Below, piece after piece: positions 1 to 8,552 of a DNA stretch of 35,768 nt (position 1 is the first letter of the stretch; each line of letters starts with the position of its first letter). The notes under the pieces were generated by a model that saw only the letters and a program-made list of their open reading frames with translations, was not told the DNA's origin and did no database searches. The stretch is from Rhodanobacter sp. (GTDB lineage: Bacteria > Pseudomonadota > Gammaproteobacteria > Xanthomonadales > Rhodanobacteraceae): assembly GCA_022730295.1 (NCBI GenBank), contig DZCM01000015.1, forward strand, positions 1 through 35,768, read 5' to 3'. Made by a program: the position numbers and the translations under genes.

Positions 1-72
1 GGCGAGCATCGCAGGGCAGTTTTGGCAACACGACGTTGCCGAAACCGTCATGCCCGGCGCAATGGTCTTTCG

Positions 73-116
73 CCCCTTTCTGCCGAAACAGAAAGGGGCT
101 CGCTCGCGGAGCGAGC
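73..116. repeat. two abutting perfect inverted repeats downstream of the aldolase gene
   Basis: CCCCTTTCTG (73-82) is the reverse complement of CAGAAAGGGG (89-98). GCTCGCTC (98-105) is the reverse complement of GAGCGAGC (109-116), so the two stems share base 98. They lie 20-60 nt beyond the aldolase stop on its transcript side, and could end or protect that mRNA. No T-run follows on either strand, so an intrinsic terminator is not proven; a REP-like intergenic element fits equally well. Confidence 0.5.
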
Positions 117-135
117 GAAACCGCTTGTCACGGCG

Positions 136-1146
136 TCAGGCCGCCTGCTTCCACTGCCCAAGTGCCGCCAGCCCATTGTCGCGCGCGCGTTCAACCACGA
201 TCTTCTGCGCGGCGGCGAAATTGCCGGTCAGGTCCCTGGCCCACAGGTGCAAGGCGGCCTGCTGCATCGCGCGACCGTACGAGAACGACAGCGGCCACGG
301 ATGCGGACCGAGCTGGTTCATGGCGTTCAGGTGTGCGGTGGCGTCTTCATCGCTCTGGCCGCCGGACAGGAACACCACGCCCGGCAGCACCGCCGGTACC
401 GCCGACTTCAGGCACAGGATGGTTGATTCGGCGACTTCCTCGATGCCGGCCTGCTCGGAGCAGCTTTTGCCGGACACCACCATGCTGGCCTTCAGGATGG
501 TGCCTTCCAGCATCACGTTCTGTTCGTACAACGCCGCGAACAGCGAGCGCAGCGTGGCTTCGGTGACCTCATAGCAAGTCTCGATGTCGTGGTCGCCGTC
601 CATCAGCACTTCGGGTTCAACCATCGGTACGATGCCGGCTTCCTGGCACAGTGCGGCGTAGCGCGCCAGCGCATGCGAGTTGGCTTCGATGCAGGTGCTC
701 GACGGCATGTCATCGCCGATGGTGATCACCGCGCGCCACTTGGCAAATTCGGCGCCGAGCTTCGCGTATTCGGCAAGCCGCTCGCGCAGGCCATCAAGCC
801 CTTCCGTGATCAGCTCACCGGGGAATCCGGCCAGCGGCTTGGCGCCCATGTCGACCTTGATGCCGGGGATGATGCCGGCGTTTTTCATCACCTTGGTGAA
901 CGGCACGCCGGCCTTGGTCGACTGGCGAATCGTTTCGTCATACAGGATTGCGCCGGAGATGTGTGCAGCAAGGCCCGGCGCGGTCAGCAGCATCTCGCGG
1001 TAGGCGCGGCGGTTTTCTTCGCTGTCGGGCACGCCGACCGCGTCGAAGCGTTTCCTGATGGTGCCGGTGGATTCGTCGATCGCGATGATGCCCTTGCCCG
1101 GTGCGACCATCGCCTGCGCGACGGCTTCCAGTTGATCGATGCTCAT
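136..1146 (-). CDS. fba: class I fructose-bisphosphate aldolase
   Basis: Cleaves fructose-1,6-bisphosphate to dihydroxyacetone phosphate and glyceraldehyde-3-phosphate (and the reverse) in the cytoplasm through a lysine Schiff base. The 336-aa protein has the animal-type class I layout: IAIDESTGT near residue 22-29 with the conserved Asp, FAKWRAV with Lys136, PMVEPEV with Glu177, and EGTILKAS with the Schiff-base Lys219. The C-terminus is shorter than in the rabbit enzyme, as in bacterial members. The start is the only ATG before IDQLEAVAQAM; no strong ribosome-binding site is seen. A consensus TATAAT -10 lies on the minus strand at 1179-1184, without a good -35. It is the distal gene of a same-strand run that includes pyruvate kinase and pyrophosphatase, although the gaps argue for separate promoters. 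The family call is firm; regulation is unknown. Confidence 0.96.
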   Translation of the reverse strand: MSIDQLEAVAQAMVAPGKGIIAIDESTGTIRKRFDAVGVPDSEENRRAYREMLLTAPGLAAHISGAILYDETIRQSTKAGVPFTKVMKNAGIIPGIKVDMGAKPLAGFPGELITEGLDGLRERLAEYAKLGAEFAKWRAVITIGDDMPSSTCIEANSHALARYAALCQEAGIVPMVEPEVLMDGDHDIETCYEVTEATLRSLFAALYEQNVMLEGTILKASMVVSGKSCSEQAGIEEVAESTILCLKSAVPAVLPGVVFLSGGQSDEDATAHLNAMNQLGPHPWPLSFSYGRAMQQAALHLWARDLTGNFAAAQKIVVERARDNGLAALGQWKQAA

Positions 1147-1267
1147 GACGGTCGTCCGCTGCTGTCTGTGGACCGTCGATTATAGAAGAACCGGCGCCGC
1201 ACGGGCCGGGCCGCCTTTTGGCGTTCAAGGTTTCGGTGCGGCCATCGAGGCCGGAAGCTGGGGCTTT

Positions 1268-1330
1268 GGAACGGATACAGGCGGATCAACGCGGATGCAG
1301 CCGGAATCGGCGTTCATCCGCGTGAACCCC
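1268..1330. repeat. intergenic repeat with CGGAT every 10 bp and an inverted copy
   Basis: CGGAT occurs at 1272, 1282 and 1292, and CGGAA at 1302, an exact 10-bp period. ATCCG in inverted orientation follows at 1316-1320, so the block can fold into an imperfect hairpin. It lies between the aldolase start and the end of the next gene. A second block of the same design is at 33632-33710. No coding potential is apparent. Confidence 0.5.
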
Positions 1331-1364
1331 GTCGAAAAGCTGTTGCGGCTGATTTGTCCCGAGC

Positions 1365-1808
1365 TCAGCGATACGCGCCGGGGAAATCCTTCAGTACGCA
1401 CGCATCGGTGATCCGTTTGCGCGCGGCCGGGTCTTTCGGCAGGTTGAACGGAATGATGATGTAGGTGAACACTGGCTGGCGCGCGCCGTTGGCGGTGGCG
1501 GGCGCGTAATGCATGTCCTTCACGGCACTGGCTGCGACTGATTTCAGGTCACCCGCCGGGATGGTTTTGCGCACCACGATATCGTGGGTGATGCCATCCG
1601 AGCCGATCATGTAGGTGACGGCCGAGCAGGTCGGGCGGTCCATGCCGAGGCCGCTGTTGGGGACATCCACCGTCAACGAAGTGTTGGTCATCACCCAATA
1701 GCTGGTCAGCTGATCGGGGGGCAAGGCAAGGACGTTGATGGTGACTGCCGAGGCGGCGGTTGCGAGCGTGGCGGTCAATGCCACGATGGCAAAAATGGAT
1801 TTTTTCAT
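1365..1808 (-). CDS. small exported protein with TonB C-terminal-like domain
   Basis: A 147-aa protein starting MKKSIFAIVAL with a typical signal peptide ending near ATAASA, so it is probably periplasmic. Residues about 60-125 follow the TonB C-terminal pattern: a beta segment around TYMIGSDGITHDIVV, a helix-like stretch ending DMHYAPAT, then NGARQPVFTYIIIPFNL. In TonB and related proteins this domain contacts periplasmic partners, but the N-terminal membrane anchor and Pro-rich spacer of a true TonB are missing. The start was placed at 1808 rather than at an upstream codon because it begins the signal peptide. It lies 129 nt after the pyruvate kinase stop on the same strand. The domain match is by eye only, and no specific function can be assigned. 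Confidence 0.75.
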   Translation of the reverse strand: MKKSIFAIVALTATLATAASAVTINVLALPPDQLTSYWVMTNTSLTVDVPNSGLGMDRPTCSAVTYMIGSDGITHDIVVRKTIPAGDLKSVAASAVKDMHYAPATANGARQPVFTYIIIPFNLPKDPAARKRITDACVLKDFPGAYR

Positions 1809-1937
1809 CGGGATGATGCGGCGTCGAATTGCAATGTGTTCACTATGCACGATTCTGGGTGAACAAACGGTTGCCGTCGCGTCGGGAAAATGCGTGAACA
1901 GGACGCCTGTACGCTTTTCCCGAGTCCCGGTTTTTCG

Positions 1938-3401
1938 TCACAAATCTCGCAGGCTCTCGGCAATTCCGTCCACGCCCACGCTCAGCAATTTGAGCGTGTT
2001 GGTGCCGCCGCCCTGACCGGTGTGGTCGCCGTGGGTCAGTAGCACACGGTCGCCGACGGCGAGGTCGCCGCGCTGGAACAGTTGCTGCACGGCCCTGCGC
2101 ACCACCAGAATCGGGTAGTCGTACGCGCGGCCGAACGCCAGCGGCTTGACGTCGCGCAGCAGCAGCATGCGGCGGCGTGCTTCGGCGCTGGGGGTGAGCG
2201 CGTAGATCGGCACCGACGAGCGGTAGCGCGACAACCATTGCGCGGTGGTGCCCGATTCCGTCAGCGTCACGATCGCGCGCACCGGCAATTGCGTGGCGAG
2301 GAACATCGCCGCCATCGCGATGGCCTGATCGCTGCGGTCGAGCCGGTGGGTGAGGGTGGAGATGTCCTCGCCCGGCTCGAACTGGCGCTCGGCGCCGAGA
2401 CAAATGCGTGCCATGGCCGCCACCGCCACATCCGGATGTCTGCCGGCGGCCGATTCCTGCGACAGCATCACCGCGTCGGTACCATCGATCACCGCATTGG
2501 CGACGTCCAGTACTTCGGCGCGGGTAGGAATGGGCGATTCCACCATCGACTGCAGCATTTGGGTCGCGGTGATCACTGCGCGATTGCGTGCCAGTGACTC
2601 GCGGATGATTTTCTTTTGCAGGCCCGGCAATTCGGCATCACCAATTTCGACGCCAAGGTCGCCGCGCGCGACCATCACCGCATCCGACGCGTCGATGATT
2701 TCTTCCAGCCGGTCGATGGCTTCGGCGCGTTCGATCTTGGCGACCAGCCAGGCATCGCCGCCGGCCTCGCGCAACAGCCGGCGCGCTTCTTGGATATCCG
2801 CGGCCGAGCGCACGAACGATACCGCGAGGAAGTCGGCCTTGAGTTGCGCCGCCAACTTGATGTCGGCGCGATCCTTGTCCGACAACGCATCCAGCGACAG
2901 CCCGCCGCCCTTGCGGTTGAGGCCCTTGCGGTCTGACAACTTGCCGCCGATGGTGACCCTGCAATGGATCGCGGAGCCATTGACTTCGCGCACTTCAAGT
3001 TCGACCAGACCGTCATCCAGCAGCAGGCGGTCGCCCGCCTGTACGTCGCCGGGCAGGCCGAGGTAACTCACGCCCACGCGCGAAGCGTCGCCCGCCGGCG
3101 CGTCGGCGCGGCAGTCGAGCAGGAATTCCGCGCCGGGTTCCAGTTGCACCGGGCCATTGGCAAAGCGCTCGACACGGATCTTCGGCCCTTGCAGGTCGGC
3201 CAGCACTCCGACTTCACGCCCGAGTTTTGCCGCCGTATCGTGGGCCTCGCGTGCACGCCGCAGGTGGTCTTCCGGAATGCCGTGGGAGAGGTTCAGGCGA
3301 ACCACGTCGACGCCAGCGAGCAGCGCGCGTTCCAGCACGCCAGGTGCATCGGTGGCGGGGCCAAGCGTGGCGACAATGCGCGTGCGGCGACTTGAATTCA
3401 T
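1938..3401 (-). CDS. pyk: pyruvate kinase
   Basis: Catalyses phosphoenolpyruvate + ADP to pyruvate + ATP, the last glycolytic step, in the cytoplasm. At 487 aa it is full length for a bacterial enzyme. Visible hallmarks are RRTRIVATLGPAT at the N-terminus, RLNLSHG (cation and substrate site), the B-domain region around LADLQGPKIRVE, the catalytic MVARGDLGVEIG loop, and TATQMLQSM followed by PTRAEVLDVANAV. The C-terminal domain has the TLTESGTTAQWLSRYR allosteric-site region. It lies downstream of ppa on the same strand with a 174-nt spacer that contains two overlapping inverted repeats. In this window the upstream kinase step is PPi-dependent (pfp), so Pyk carries the ATP yield of the pathway. 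The call is very secure. Confidence 0.97.
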   Translation of the reverse strand: MNSSRRTRIVATLGPATDAPGVLERALLAGVDVVRLNLSHGIPEDHLRRAREAHDTAAKLGREVGVLADLQGPKIRVERFANGPVQLEPGAEFLLDCRADAPAGDASRVGVSYLGLPGDVQAGDRLLLDDGLVELEVREVNGSAIHCRVTIGGKLSDRKGLNRKGGGLSLDALSDKDRADIKLAAQLKADFLAVSFVRSAADIQEARRLLREAGGDAWLVAKIERAEAIDRLEEIIDASDAVMVARGDLGVEIGDAELPGLQKKIIRESLARNRAVITATQMLQSMVESPIPTRAEVLDVANAVIDGTDAVMLSQESAAGRHPDVAVAAMARICLGAERQFEPGEDISTLTHRLDRSDQAIAMAAMFLATQLPVRAIVTLTESGTTAQWLSRYRSSVPIYALTPSAEARRRMLLLRDVKPLAFGRAYDYPILVVRRAVQQLFQRGDLAVGDRVLLTHGDHTGQGGGTNTLKLLSVGVDGIAESLRDL

Positions 3402-3524
3402 CGCGTTACGCTAGCACAGGCGAGGGCTGCATGACCGGTGTTTTCGTTGTCCAGCGGCGTGGGGTTCGCGATGGCACCTGCGGGATCCAGGGCGCCTCCG
3501 TTGCAGGAAGAGTCGTCCGGTCGT

Positions 3525-3556
3525 CGCCGTTGTGCAAACGGCGATCACGTTTGCAC
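3525..3556. other. two mutually exclusive hairpins between ppa and pyk
   Basis: GTGCAAACG (3532-3540) is the perfect reverse complement of CGTTTGCAC (3548-3556), with a 7-nt loop. CGCCGT (3525-3530) can instead pair with ACGGCG (3538-3543), which consumes part of the first stem. On the minus-strand transcript this sits after the ppa stop and before pyk. There is no T-run, so it is not a classic terminator. A switch role is only a possibility. Confidence 0.4.
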
Positions 3557-3575
3557 GCCCCGCGTTTTCGAGCCT

Positions 3576-4124
3576 TCAAGAATTTGGCTGCTTCGGCACG
3601 TGCTGGTGGCGTTCCACGGACGTGCGGATTTCTTCGCGTGCCGCGTTGGCGTCGCTCCAGCCGGAAATTTTTACCCACTTGCCGGGTTCGAGGTCCTTGT
3701 AGTGCTCGAAGAAGTGCGCGATGCGATCGCGCCAGTGTTGCGGAGCGTCGTTGATGTCTTGGATATGTGCGTAGCCGCGGAATACCTTGTCAGCGGGCAC
3801 GACGATCAGCTTGGCGTCGCCACCGGCTTCGTCATCCATGTTCAGCAGGCCGACCGGTCGGCAGCGGATCACCGAGCCGGCAATCAACGGCAACGGCAGC
3901 AGCACCAGCGCATCAGCCGGGTCGCCGTCGTCAGACAAAGTGTTGGGCACGTAGCCGTAGTTGCACGGATAGCGCATCGGTGTGGTCAGCACGCGGTCTA
4001 CAAAGATCGCGCCGGTGGCCTTGTCGACCTCGTACTTGACCGGCTCGGCATCTTTGGGAATCTCGATGATGACGTTGATTTCATCCGGCACGTTGCGGCC
4101 GGCGGGGACGCGGTCCAGGCCCAT
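3576..4124 (-). CDS. ppa: soluble inorganic pyrophosphatase (family I)
   Basis: Hydrolyses inorganic pyrophosphate to two phosphates in the cytoplasm. The 182-aa product is colinear with E. coli Ppa: MGLDRVPAG start, [34 protein letters not shown], then [10 protein letters not shown] with the Mg-binding aspartates, [19 protein letters not shown] and [17 protein letters not shown]. The start at 4124 was preferred over 4139 and 4151 because AAGGA lies 7 nt upstream and it matches the usual family N-terminus. It faces no same-strand gene directly upstream; a terminator at 4214-4241 separates it from the peptidase gene. Its presence beside pfp and hppA means this cell has three separate routes for PPi. 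The identification is secure. Confidence 0.96.
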   Translation of the reverse strand: MGLDRVPAGRNVPDEINVIIEIPKDAEPVKYEVDKATGAIFVDRVLTTPMRYPCNYGYVPNTLSDDGDPADALVLLPLPLIAGSVIRCRPVGLLNMDDEAGGDAKLIVVPADKVFRGYAHIQDINDAPQHWRDRIAHFFEHYKDLEPGKWVKISGWSDANAAREEIRTSVERHQHVPKQPNS

Positions 4125-4213
4125 GAGGATGTCCTTCATGAAACTGCGCATTCTACCGGGTGACCGGCCCCGGTTTCCGCCCCCTGATTCCGGTTTCGGA
4201 TCTGCCGTTCAAA

Positions 4214-4241
4214 AAAAACGCCGCCTGATGGCGGCGTTTTT
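4214..4241. terminator. bidirectional intrinsic terminator for the prolyl oligopeptidase gene
   Basis: ACGCCGCC (4218-4225) pairs with GGCGGCGT (4230-4237) around a TGAT loop. It is flanked by eight A on the left and five T on the right. On the minus strand the stem is followed by TTTTTTTT, making it a strong terminator 20 nt after the peptidase stop. It also isolates ppa from that gene. Confidence 0.9.
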
Positions 4242-4261
4242 CAGCTGGGGGGCAACGCCGG

Positions 4262-6394
4262 CTACTGCAATTTGTCCCACAGGAAGTCATAAGCCAGCGC
4301 ATGCATCGTCGCGGCTTGCGCATTGTCGGCGCCGGCGCCGTGGCCGCCCTCGGTGTTCTCGTAAAACCACACGTTCTTGTAACCCATGGCCTCCATCTTC
4401 GCGGTCATCTTGCGCGCCTGCTGCGGTCCAACGCGGTCGTCACTGGTGGTTGTGTAGAACAGCACGTCCGGATATTTCATGCCCGGCTTGACGTTCTGGT
4501 AGGGCGAGAAGGTCTTGATGAAGGCCCACTGTTTCGGGTCATCGGGGTTGCCGTATTCGGCTTCCCACGAGGCGCCGGCGTCAAGGTGGATGTAGCGCTT
4601 CATGTCGAGCAGCGGCACTTCGCACGAGATCGCGCCATACAGTTGCGGATACTCGGTGAGCATGTTGCCCATCAGCAGGCCGCCATTGCTGCCGCCTTCG
4701 GCGCCGAGATGCGCGGGCGAGGTGACGCCGCGCTTGATCAGGTCTTCGGCGACCGCGGCGAAATCTTGATAGGCCTTGGGGCGGTTGGCTTTCATCGCGG
4801 CCTTGTGCCACACCGGGCCGTATTCGCCGCCACCGCGGATGTTGGCCACCACGTACACGCCGCCACGTTGCAGCCAGGCGCGACCGATCGACCCGGAATA
4901 GTACGGCAGCAGCGAAACCTCGAAGCCGCCGTAACCGTATTCCAGCACGCGGTTCTTGCCGTCCAGTTGCATGCTCTTGGGCGCGATCTCGAAATACGGC
5001 ACACGGGTGCCATCCTTCGACTGCACGAAGTGCTGGCTGACCGTGAACTTCGCGGCATCGAAAAATGCCGGTTCCTGCTTCAGCACTTTTGCGGGGCCCT
5101 GCCCGAGGGTGCCGAGTTCCAGCGTGGATGGCGTCAGGAAGCCGGTGACATACAACCAGTAGGCATCGCTGTGGTCGGCATCGACCGCACTGGCGCTCAC
5201 GGTGCTGTTGTCCGGTACGCCCGGCAGCGCCGAGTGCGTCCATGCGCCGTTGCCGGAGGCTGGCGGCGTCAACACGGCGAGACGGCTTTTCACGTCATCG
5301 AGCGCGGCGAGGATGATGTGGTGCCGCGTCCACGTATAACCCGACAGCGCGGTGTGGGCATCGGGGGTGAACAACGCCGTGAAGTCGCGATTGCCGCCCA
5401 TGAAGGCGTCAAAGTGGATCGCGAGCAGGGCACCGGCCGGCCAGGTCTTGCCGCCGGTGGTCCAGGGCGATTTGGTTTCCACCAACATCCATTGGCGATG
5501 CACGTCGGCGTTGGCGTCTTCCGGGATATCGACCTTGACGAGCTTGCCATCGACGCGCTGGAACATCGTGCCGTGGTAGAAATCCTTCTGCACCGTGACG
5601 AAGTCGCGTTCGAAGCCCTTGGTGTGATCGTGGTAGGCGCCGACCGCGAGGTCGCTCGGCTTGCCTTCGTACACCAGCGTTGCTTCTTTGAGCGGCGTGC
5701 CGCGCGTCCATTCCTTGACGATGCGTGGATAGCTCGACTTCGTCATCGAGCCCGGCCCGAAATCGGTGCCGACGTACACGTGGTTGGCGTCGATCCAGCT
5801 GATTTGCGTTTTCGCGACCGGCAGGGCGAAGCCGCCTTTCACGAATGATTTCGTGGACATGTCAAACTCGCGCACCTCGACCGCATCGCCGCCGCCGGGG
5901 GAAAGCGAAATGAGGCAATGCACGAACTCGGGCTTCATGCACTGCGCGCCCTTGAACACCCAGTGCTTGCCCTCGGCCTTGTTGAGGGCGTCGATATCGA
6001 GCACCGTCTCCCACTTCGGCTCGGCCTTCTCGTATTCGGCCAGTGTGGTGCGCCGCCAGATGCCGCGCGGATGAGTCTTGTCCTGCCAGAAGTTGTAATA
6101 AAACTCGCCCATTTTGCCGACGTAGGGAATGCGCGCGTCAGAATCAAGCACCTCGAGGATTTCGCCGCGGGTTTTCTTGAATTCGGGCGTTTCCATGAAC
6201 GCCTTTTGGGTGATCGCGTTCTGCGCGTGCACCCAGTCCAGCGCGCGTGGGCTGCGCGTGGCTTCCAGCCACAGGAACGGATCGCCCGTGGCGGTGCTGG
6301 CGGCGCTTGCCCTTGCGGGCGGCGGGTTGCTTGCGTGGGCCATGCTGGGTGCCAGGGGAATGCTCAGGGCGAGGATCAGCCAGTAAGGTCGCAT
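4262..6394 (-). CDS. exported prolyl oligopeptidase, S9A family
   Basis: A serine peptidase that cuts short peptides after proline. The 710-aa protein opens with a signal peptide (hydrophobic core LILALSIPLAP, then MAHA), so it is probably periplasmic. An N-terminal S9A segment (DPFLWLEATRSPRALDWV) is followed by a beta-propeller of about 350 residues and a C-terminal alpha/beta-hydrolase domain. Catalytic residues are in place: Ser569 in GGSNGG, Asp653 in SDDRV and His685 in EGGHGAG. RGGGEYGP, typical of the family, precedes the nucleophile. Length is slightly above the usual ~700 because of the leader and an Ala/Pro-rich linker. It is monocistronic: a strong terminator follows, and only a doubtful small ORF precedes it. 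The natural substrate is unknown. Confidence 0.95.
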   Translation of the reverse strand: MRPYWLILALSIPLAPSMAHASNPPPARASAASTATGDPFLWLEATRSPRALDWVHAQNAITQKAFMETPEFKKTRGEILEVLDSDARIPYVGKMGEFYYNFWQDKTHPRGIWRRTTLAEYEKAEPKWETVLDIDALNKAEGKHWVFKGAQCMKPEFVHCLISLSPGGGDAVEVREFDMSTKSFVKGGFALPVAKTQISWIDANHVYVGTDFGPGSMTKSSYPRIVKEWTRGTPLKEATLVYEGKPSDLAVGAYHDHTKGFERDFVTVQKDFYHGTMFQRVDGKLVKVDIPEDANADVHRQWMLVETKSPWTTGGKTWPAGALLAIHFDAFMGGNRDFTALFTPDAHTALSGYTWTRHHIILAALDDVKSRLAVLTPPASGNGAWTHSALPGVPDNSTVSASAVDADHSDAYWLYVTGFLTPSTLELGTLGQGPAKVLKQEPAFFDAAKFTVSQHFVQSKDGTRVPYFEIAPKSMQLDGKNRVLEYGYGGFEVSLLPYYSGSIGRAWLQRGGVYVVANIRGGGEYGPVWHKAAMKANRPKAYQDFAAVAEDLIKRGVTSPAHLGAEGGSNGGLLMGNMLTEYPQLYGAISCEVPLLDMKRYIHLDAGASWEAEYGNPDDPKQWAFIKTFSPYQNVKPGMKYPDVLFYTTTSDDRVGPQQARKMTAKMEAMGYKNVWFYENTEGGHGAGADNAQAATMHALAYDFLWDKLQ

Positions 6395-6403
6395 CGGGAT
6401 GCT

Positions 6404-6616
6404 CTACAGACGGGAAATCAATCCGGCAAGCATCGCACCGATCCGCGTGCGGTTTATGTGTCGGAAGTCACTGGTTGCTTTGCCGTGGCGGCCGGTGAAG
6501 GCGAACTTCACCACGAGGTAATACAAGGCCAGCAGCGCCAGCCAGACCCGACCGTCGCGCAACCAGGCTGGCTGCCCGGCCTGCTGCACCGTCGCACTGG
6601 TTGCGACCAGCGCCAA
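6404..6616 (-). CDS. possible small single-pass membrane protein (doubtful)
   Basis: An open frame of about 70 codons after the DUF2207 gene, with a TTG as the only plausible start. The predicted product has one clear hydrophobic segment (VWLALLALYYLVVKFAF) followed by a basic tail, which is more protein-like than the other frames here. There is no recognisable ribosome-binding site and no family I know. A competing frame starts with an ATG overlapping the DUF2207 stop (ATGGTGA) but reads as low-complexity Arg/Gly sequence. Treat it as a candidate only. The rest of 6395-6664 shows no other feature. Confidence 0.25.
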   Translation of the reverse strand: MALVATSATVQQAGQPAWLRDGRVWLALLALYYLVVKFAFTGRHGKATSDFRHINRTRIGAMLAGLISRL

Positions 6617-6664
6617 GGCACATGCTGCGCACGAGTCCGCGGCGGATTTGCTTTGTAGAAAGGC

Positions 6665-8539
6665 TCACCATCCGCCACCGCCACCACCGCCGCCGCCACC
6701 ACCGGAGCCGCCGCCGCCACCGGAGCCGGGCGACACCGACGATGACGCGATCGCGCCACCGAGTCCCGAGGACAGGTCGCTGGCAAAACTGGCGAAGCTC
6801 GCTCCAGTGAAGGATCCGTAGCTGCCGCCGGAATACCAGCCCGGCTGCGCTGCCTGCATTTGCGCGGGTGTCAGCGCATCGGCGAAACGCTCGGCCCAGA
6901 CATTGCCGACGCCGAGCGCCAGCGCGTAAGGCAGGTAGGTCGCGAACAGGTCAGGGCGCGCTTCCGGCTTGTATCGCGCATCCAGTTCCTGCTTCTCGGC
7001 GACACCGAGATACCAGCGAAACCCATTGATGCGGTCGAGCAATTTGGTGCCCAGTTGCGTGGGCGCCTTCATCCAGAAATAGAAAGCGATATTGGTGGCG
7101 ATGAGTGCCAGGAAAATCGGAATGACCGCGTAGCCGGCGAGGTTTGCAAGCGCGACGAGACCGCCGATTTCGCCCGCCGAAAACACCACGGCCATAAACC
7201 ACGCACTGATGGCGCCCTTGCCAGTGCCGGTCTGGATCGCGGCGCTCAGCAGGAAGGCCACGCCGAGGCTCCATCCGGCCAGCCACAACAACATGCCGGC
7301 GGTGCCGGCGCCGGCGCCGAGCGACGCCAGCCATGCAGTCAGTGCCGTGATCGCCAGGCCGGGCAGCAGGTACTTGTAGTTGGTGAGGAAGTATTTTTTC
7401 TCGAAGCCTGCCTTCAATGCCGACTTGAAGGCCGTGCTCGCCGCTTGCACGCGCGTGTGGTTAGTCTGCTCGAAGACGAGCTCGTCGCCGCCCCCGAACA
7501 GCGTGTTGCGCAGTGCCTGCTCGGGACCGCTGAGTGCAGCGATCGTGTCGGCGCCTGCGCGCCGCGCCAGCCACTTCTTGTCATCGCGCCGCTCGATGGT
7601 CAACCCGCCTTTCGCCGCGATGCCGAGGATGCCGGCGGTGAAGCAGGTGTTGTCGAAGCCCATGTTGCGCACGAAGCGCAGCGCCGCGGCGGAATCGCCG
7701 TCCGGCGGTTCGTATTCGGCGACTTTAGGACCGGATGCCGGATCACGGCCGTGTCGGTTCCAGATCACGAGGTAATACGCCCACAACACCACCAGTCCGA
7801 GGATCCCCCAGATCAAATTGCGGTTGTCGTGCAGCAGCCACATGATTTTCTGCGTGGCGGTTGGCGTTGCGACGATGCCTTTGGGGAAGTCGAGCACGAT
7901 GCTGAGATTTTCATTGGGACCCAGCGCCCGGGTTGCGGTGTAATCAGCGCCGCCCGGTTGCAGGGTCGCTGTCAGTGCCTGCTCGTTCGATCCCTGTGCG
8001 CCGGTGTAGCCGTAGGCTTTCAACTGATCCTCTGGCACGGCGGACGGCAAGCGCACGCTGGCGCTGATTTTTGCGACGTCGAAATCCCAGCCGGTGCCGT
8101 TGACGTTCCAGAACAACTCATCGTGGCCGGCGAAGAATCCGAGCTCGCGGGTGACGCGGTAATGCAACGTGAAGTCATGTTCGCCGTGGGCGAGGTCCAT
8201 GTCCTTGTCGCCGAGGTACACGCGCACACCGTTGCTGCGGCGCTCGCTGTGCCAGTCGACATCGCTGCCATCGAGGGTGGCGCCGAGCACGTTGAATCCA
8301 ACCTTGTAGCGGTTGTGCTGCGGGTCGCGGTAATCGGTGGGAAAGTCGCGATAGATGCCGTGGCGGATGCGCCCGCCTTCGGCCACCACGCGGATGTGCT
8401 CGGTGACATCCATGCTGCCATTCGCGGCAATCGCAATGTCCGTGTGGTAATCGAGAATGCGCTCCTGCGCCACGGCGGTACCGGCACAGGCCAGCAAGGC
8501 GAACAGGGCGAACAGCGTGACCGCTAAGCGTGCGCGCAT
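6665..8539 (-). CDS. DUF2207 family membrane protein with poly-glycine C-terminus
   Basis: A 624-aa protein with a signal peptide (LAVTLFALFALLACAGTAVA) and an exported beta-rich DUF2207 domain (about residues 28-210, starting ERILDYHTDIAI and containing RHGIYRDFPTDY). It then has a membrane segment near 235-255, a cytoplasmic domain, a cluster of hydrophobic helices at about 395-490, and a tail of nearly uninterrupted Gly/Ser ending in Trp. The molecular function of DUF2207 is unknown. It follows lemA by 13 nt on the same strand; LemA plus a DUF2207 protein is a recurring pair in proteobacteria, which suggests a joint envelope role. The Gly tail is typical of these proteins and may be disordered. 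Confidence 0.9.
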   Translation of the reverse strand: MRARLAVTLFALFALLACAGTAVAQERILDYHTDIAIAANGSMDVTEHIRVVAEGGRIRHGIYRDFPTDYRDPQHNRYKVGFNVLGATLDGSDVDWHSERRSNGVRVYLGDKDMDLAHGEHDFTLHYRVTRELGFFAGHDELFWNVNGTGWDFDVAKISASVRLPSAVPEDQLKAYGYTGAQGSNEQALTATLQPGGADYTATRALGPNENLSIVLDFPKGIVATPTATQKIMWLLHDNRNLIWGILGLVVLWAYYLVIWNRHGRDPASGPKVAEYEPPDGDSAAALRFVRNMGFDNTCFTAGILGIAAKGGLTIERRDDKKWLARRAGADTIAALSGPEQALRNTLFGGGDELVFEQTNHTRVQAASTAFKSALKAGFEKKYFLTNYKYLLPGLAITALTAWLASLGAGAGTAGMLLWLAGWSLGVAFLLSAAIQTGTGKGAISAWFMAVVFSAGEIGGLVALANLAGYAVIPIFLALIATNIAFYFWMKAPTQLGTKLLDRINGFRWYLGVAEKQELDARYKPEARPDLFATYLPYALALGVGNVWAERFADALTPAQMQAAQPGWYSGGSYGSFTGASFASFASDLSSGLGGAIASSSVSPGSGGGGGSGGGGGGGGGGGW

Positions 8540-8552
8540 CGGAGTGCTCCCG

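Noticed and set aside
4301-5848. A 515-codon plus-strand frame opposite the prolyl oligopeptidase gene
   Set aside because: No start context or domain, and the opposite strand encodes a peptidase with a complete catalytic triad.
6860-8527. A 555-codon plus-strand frame opposite the DUF2207 gene
   Set aside because: Low-complexity Arg/Gln/Gly/Glu composition typical of antisense frames in GC-rich DNA; the minus strand has a signal peptide and a known domain.
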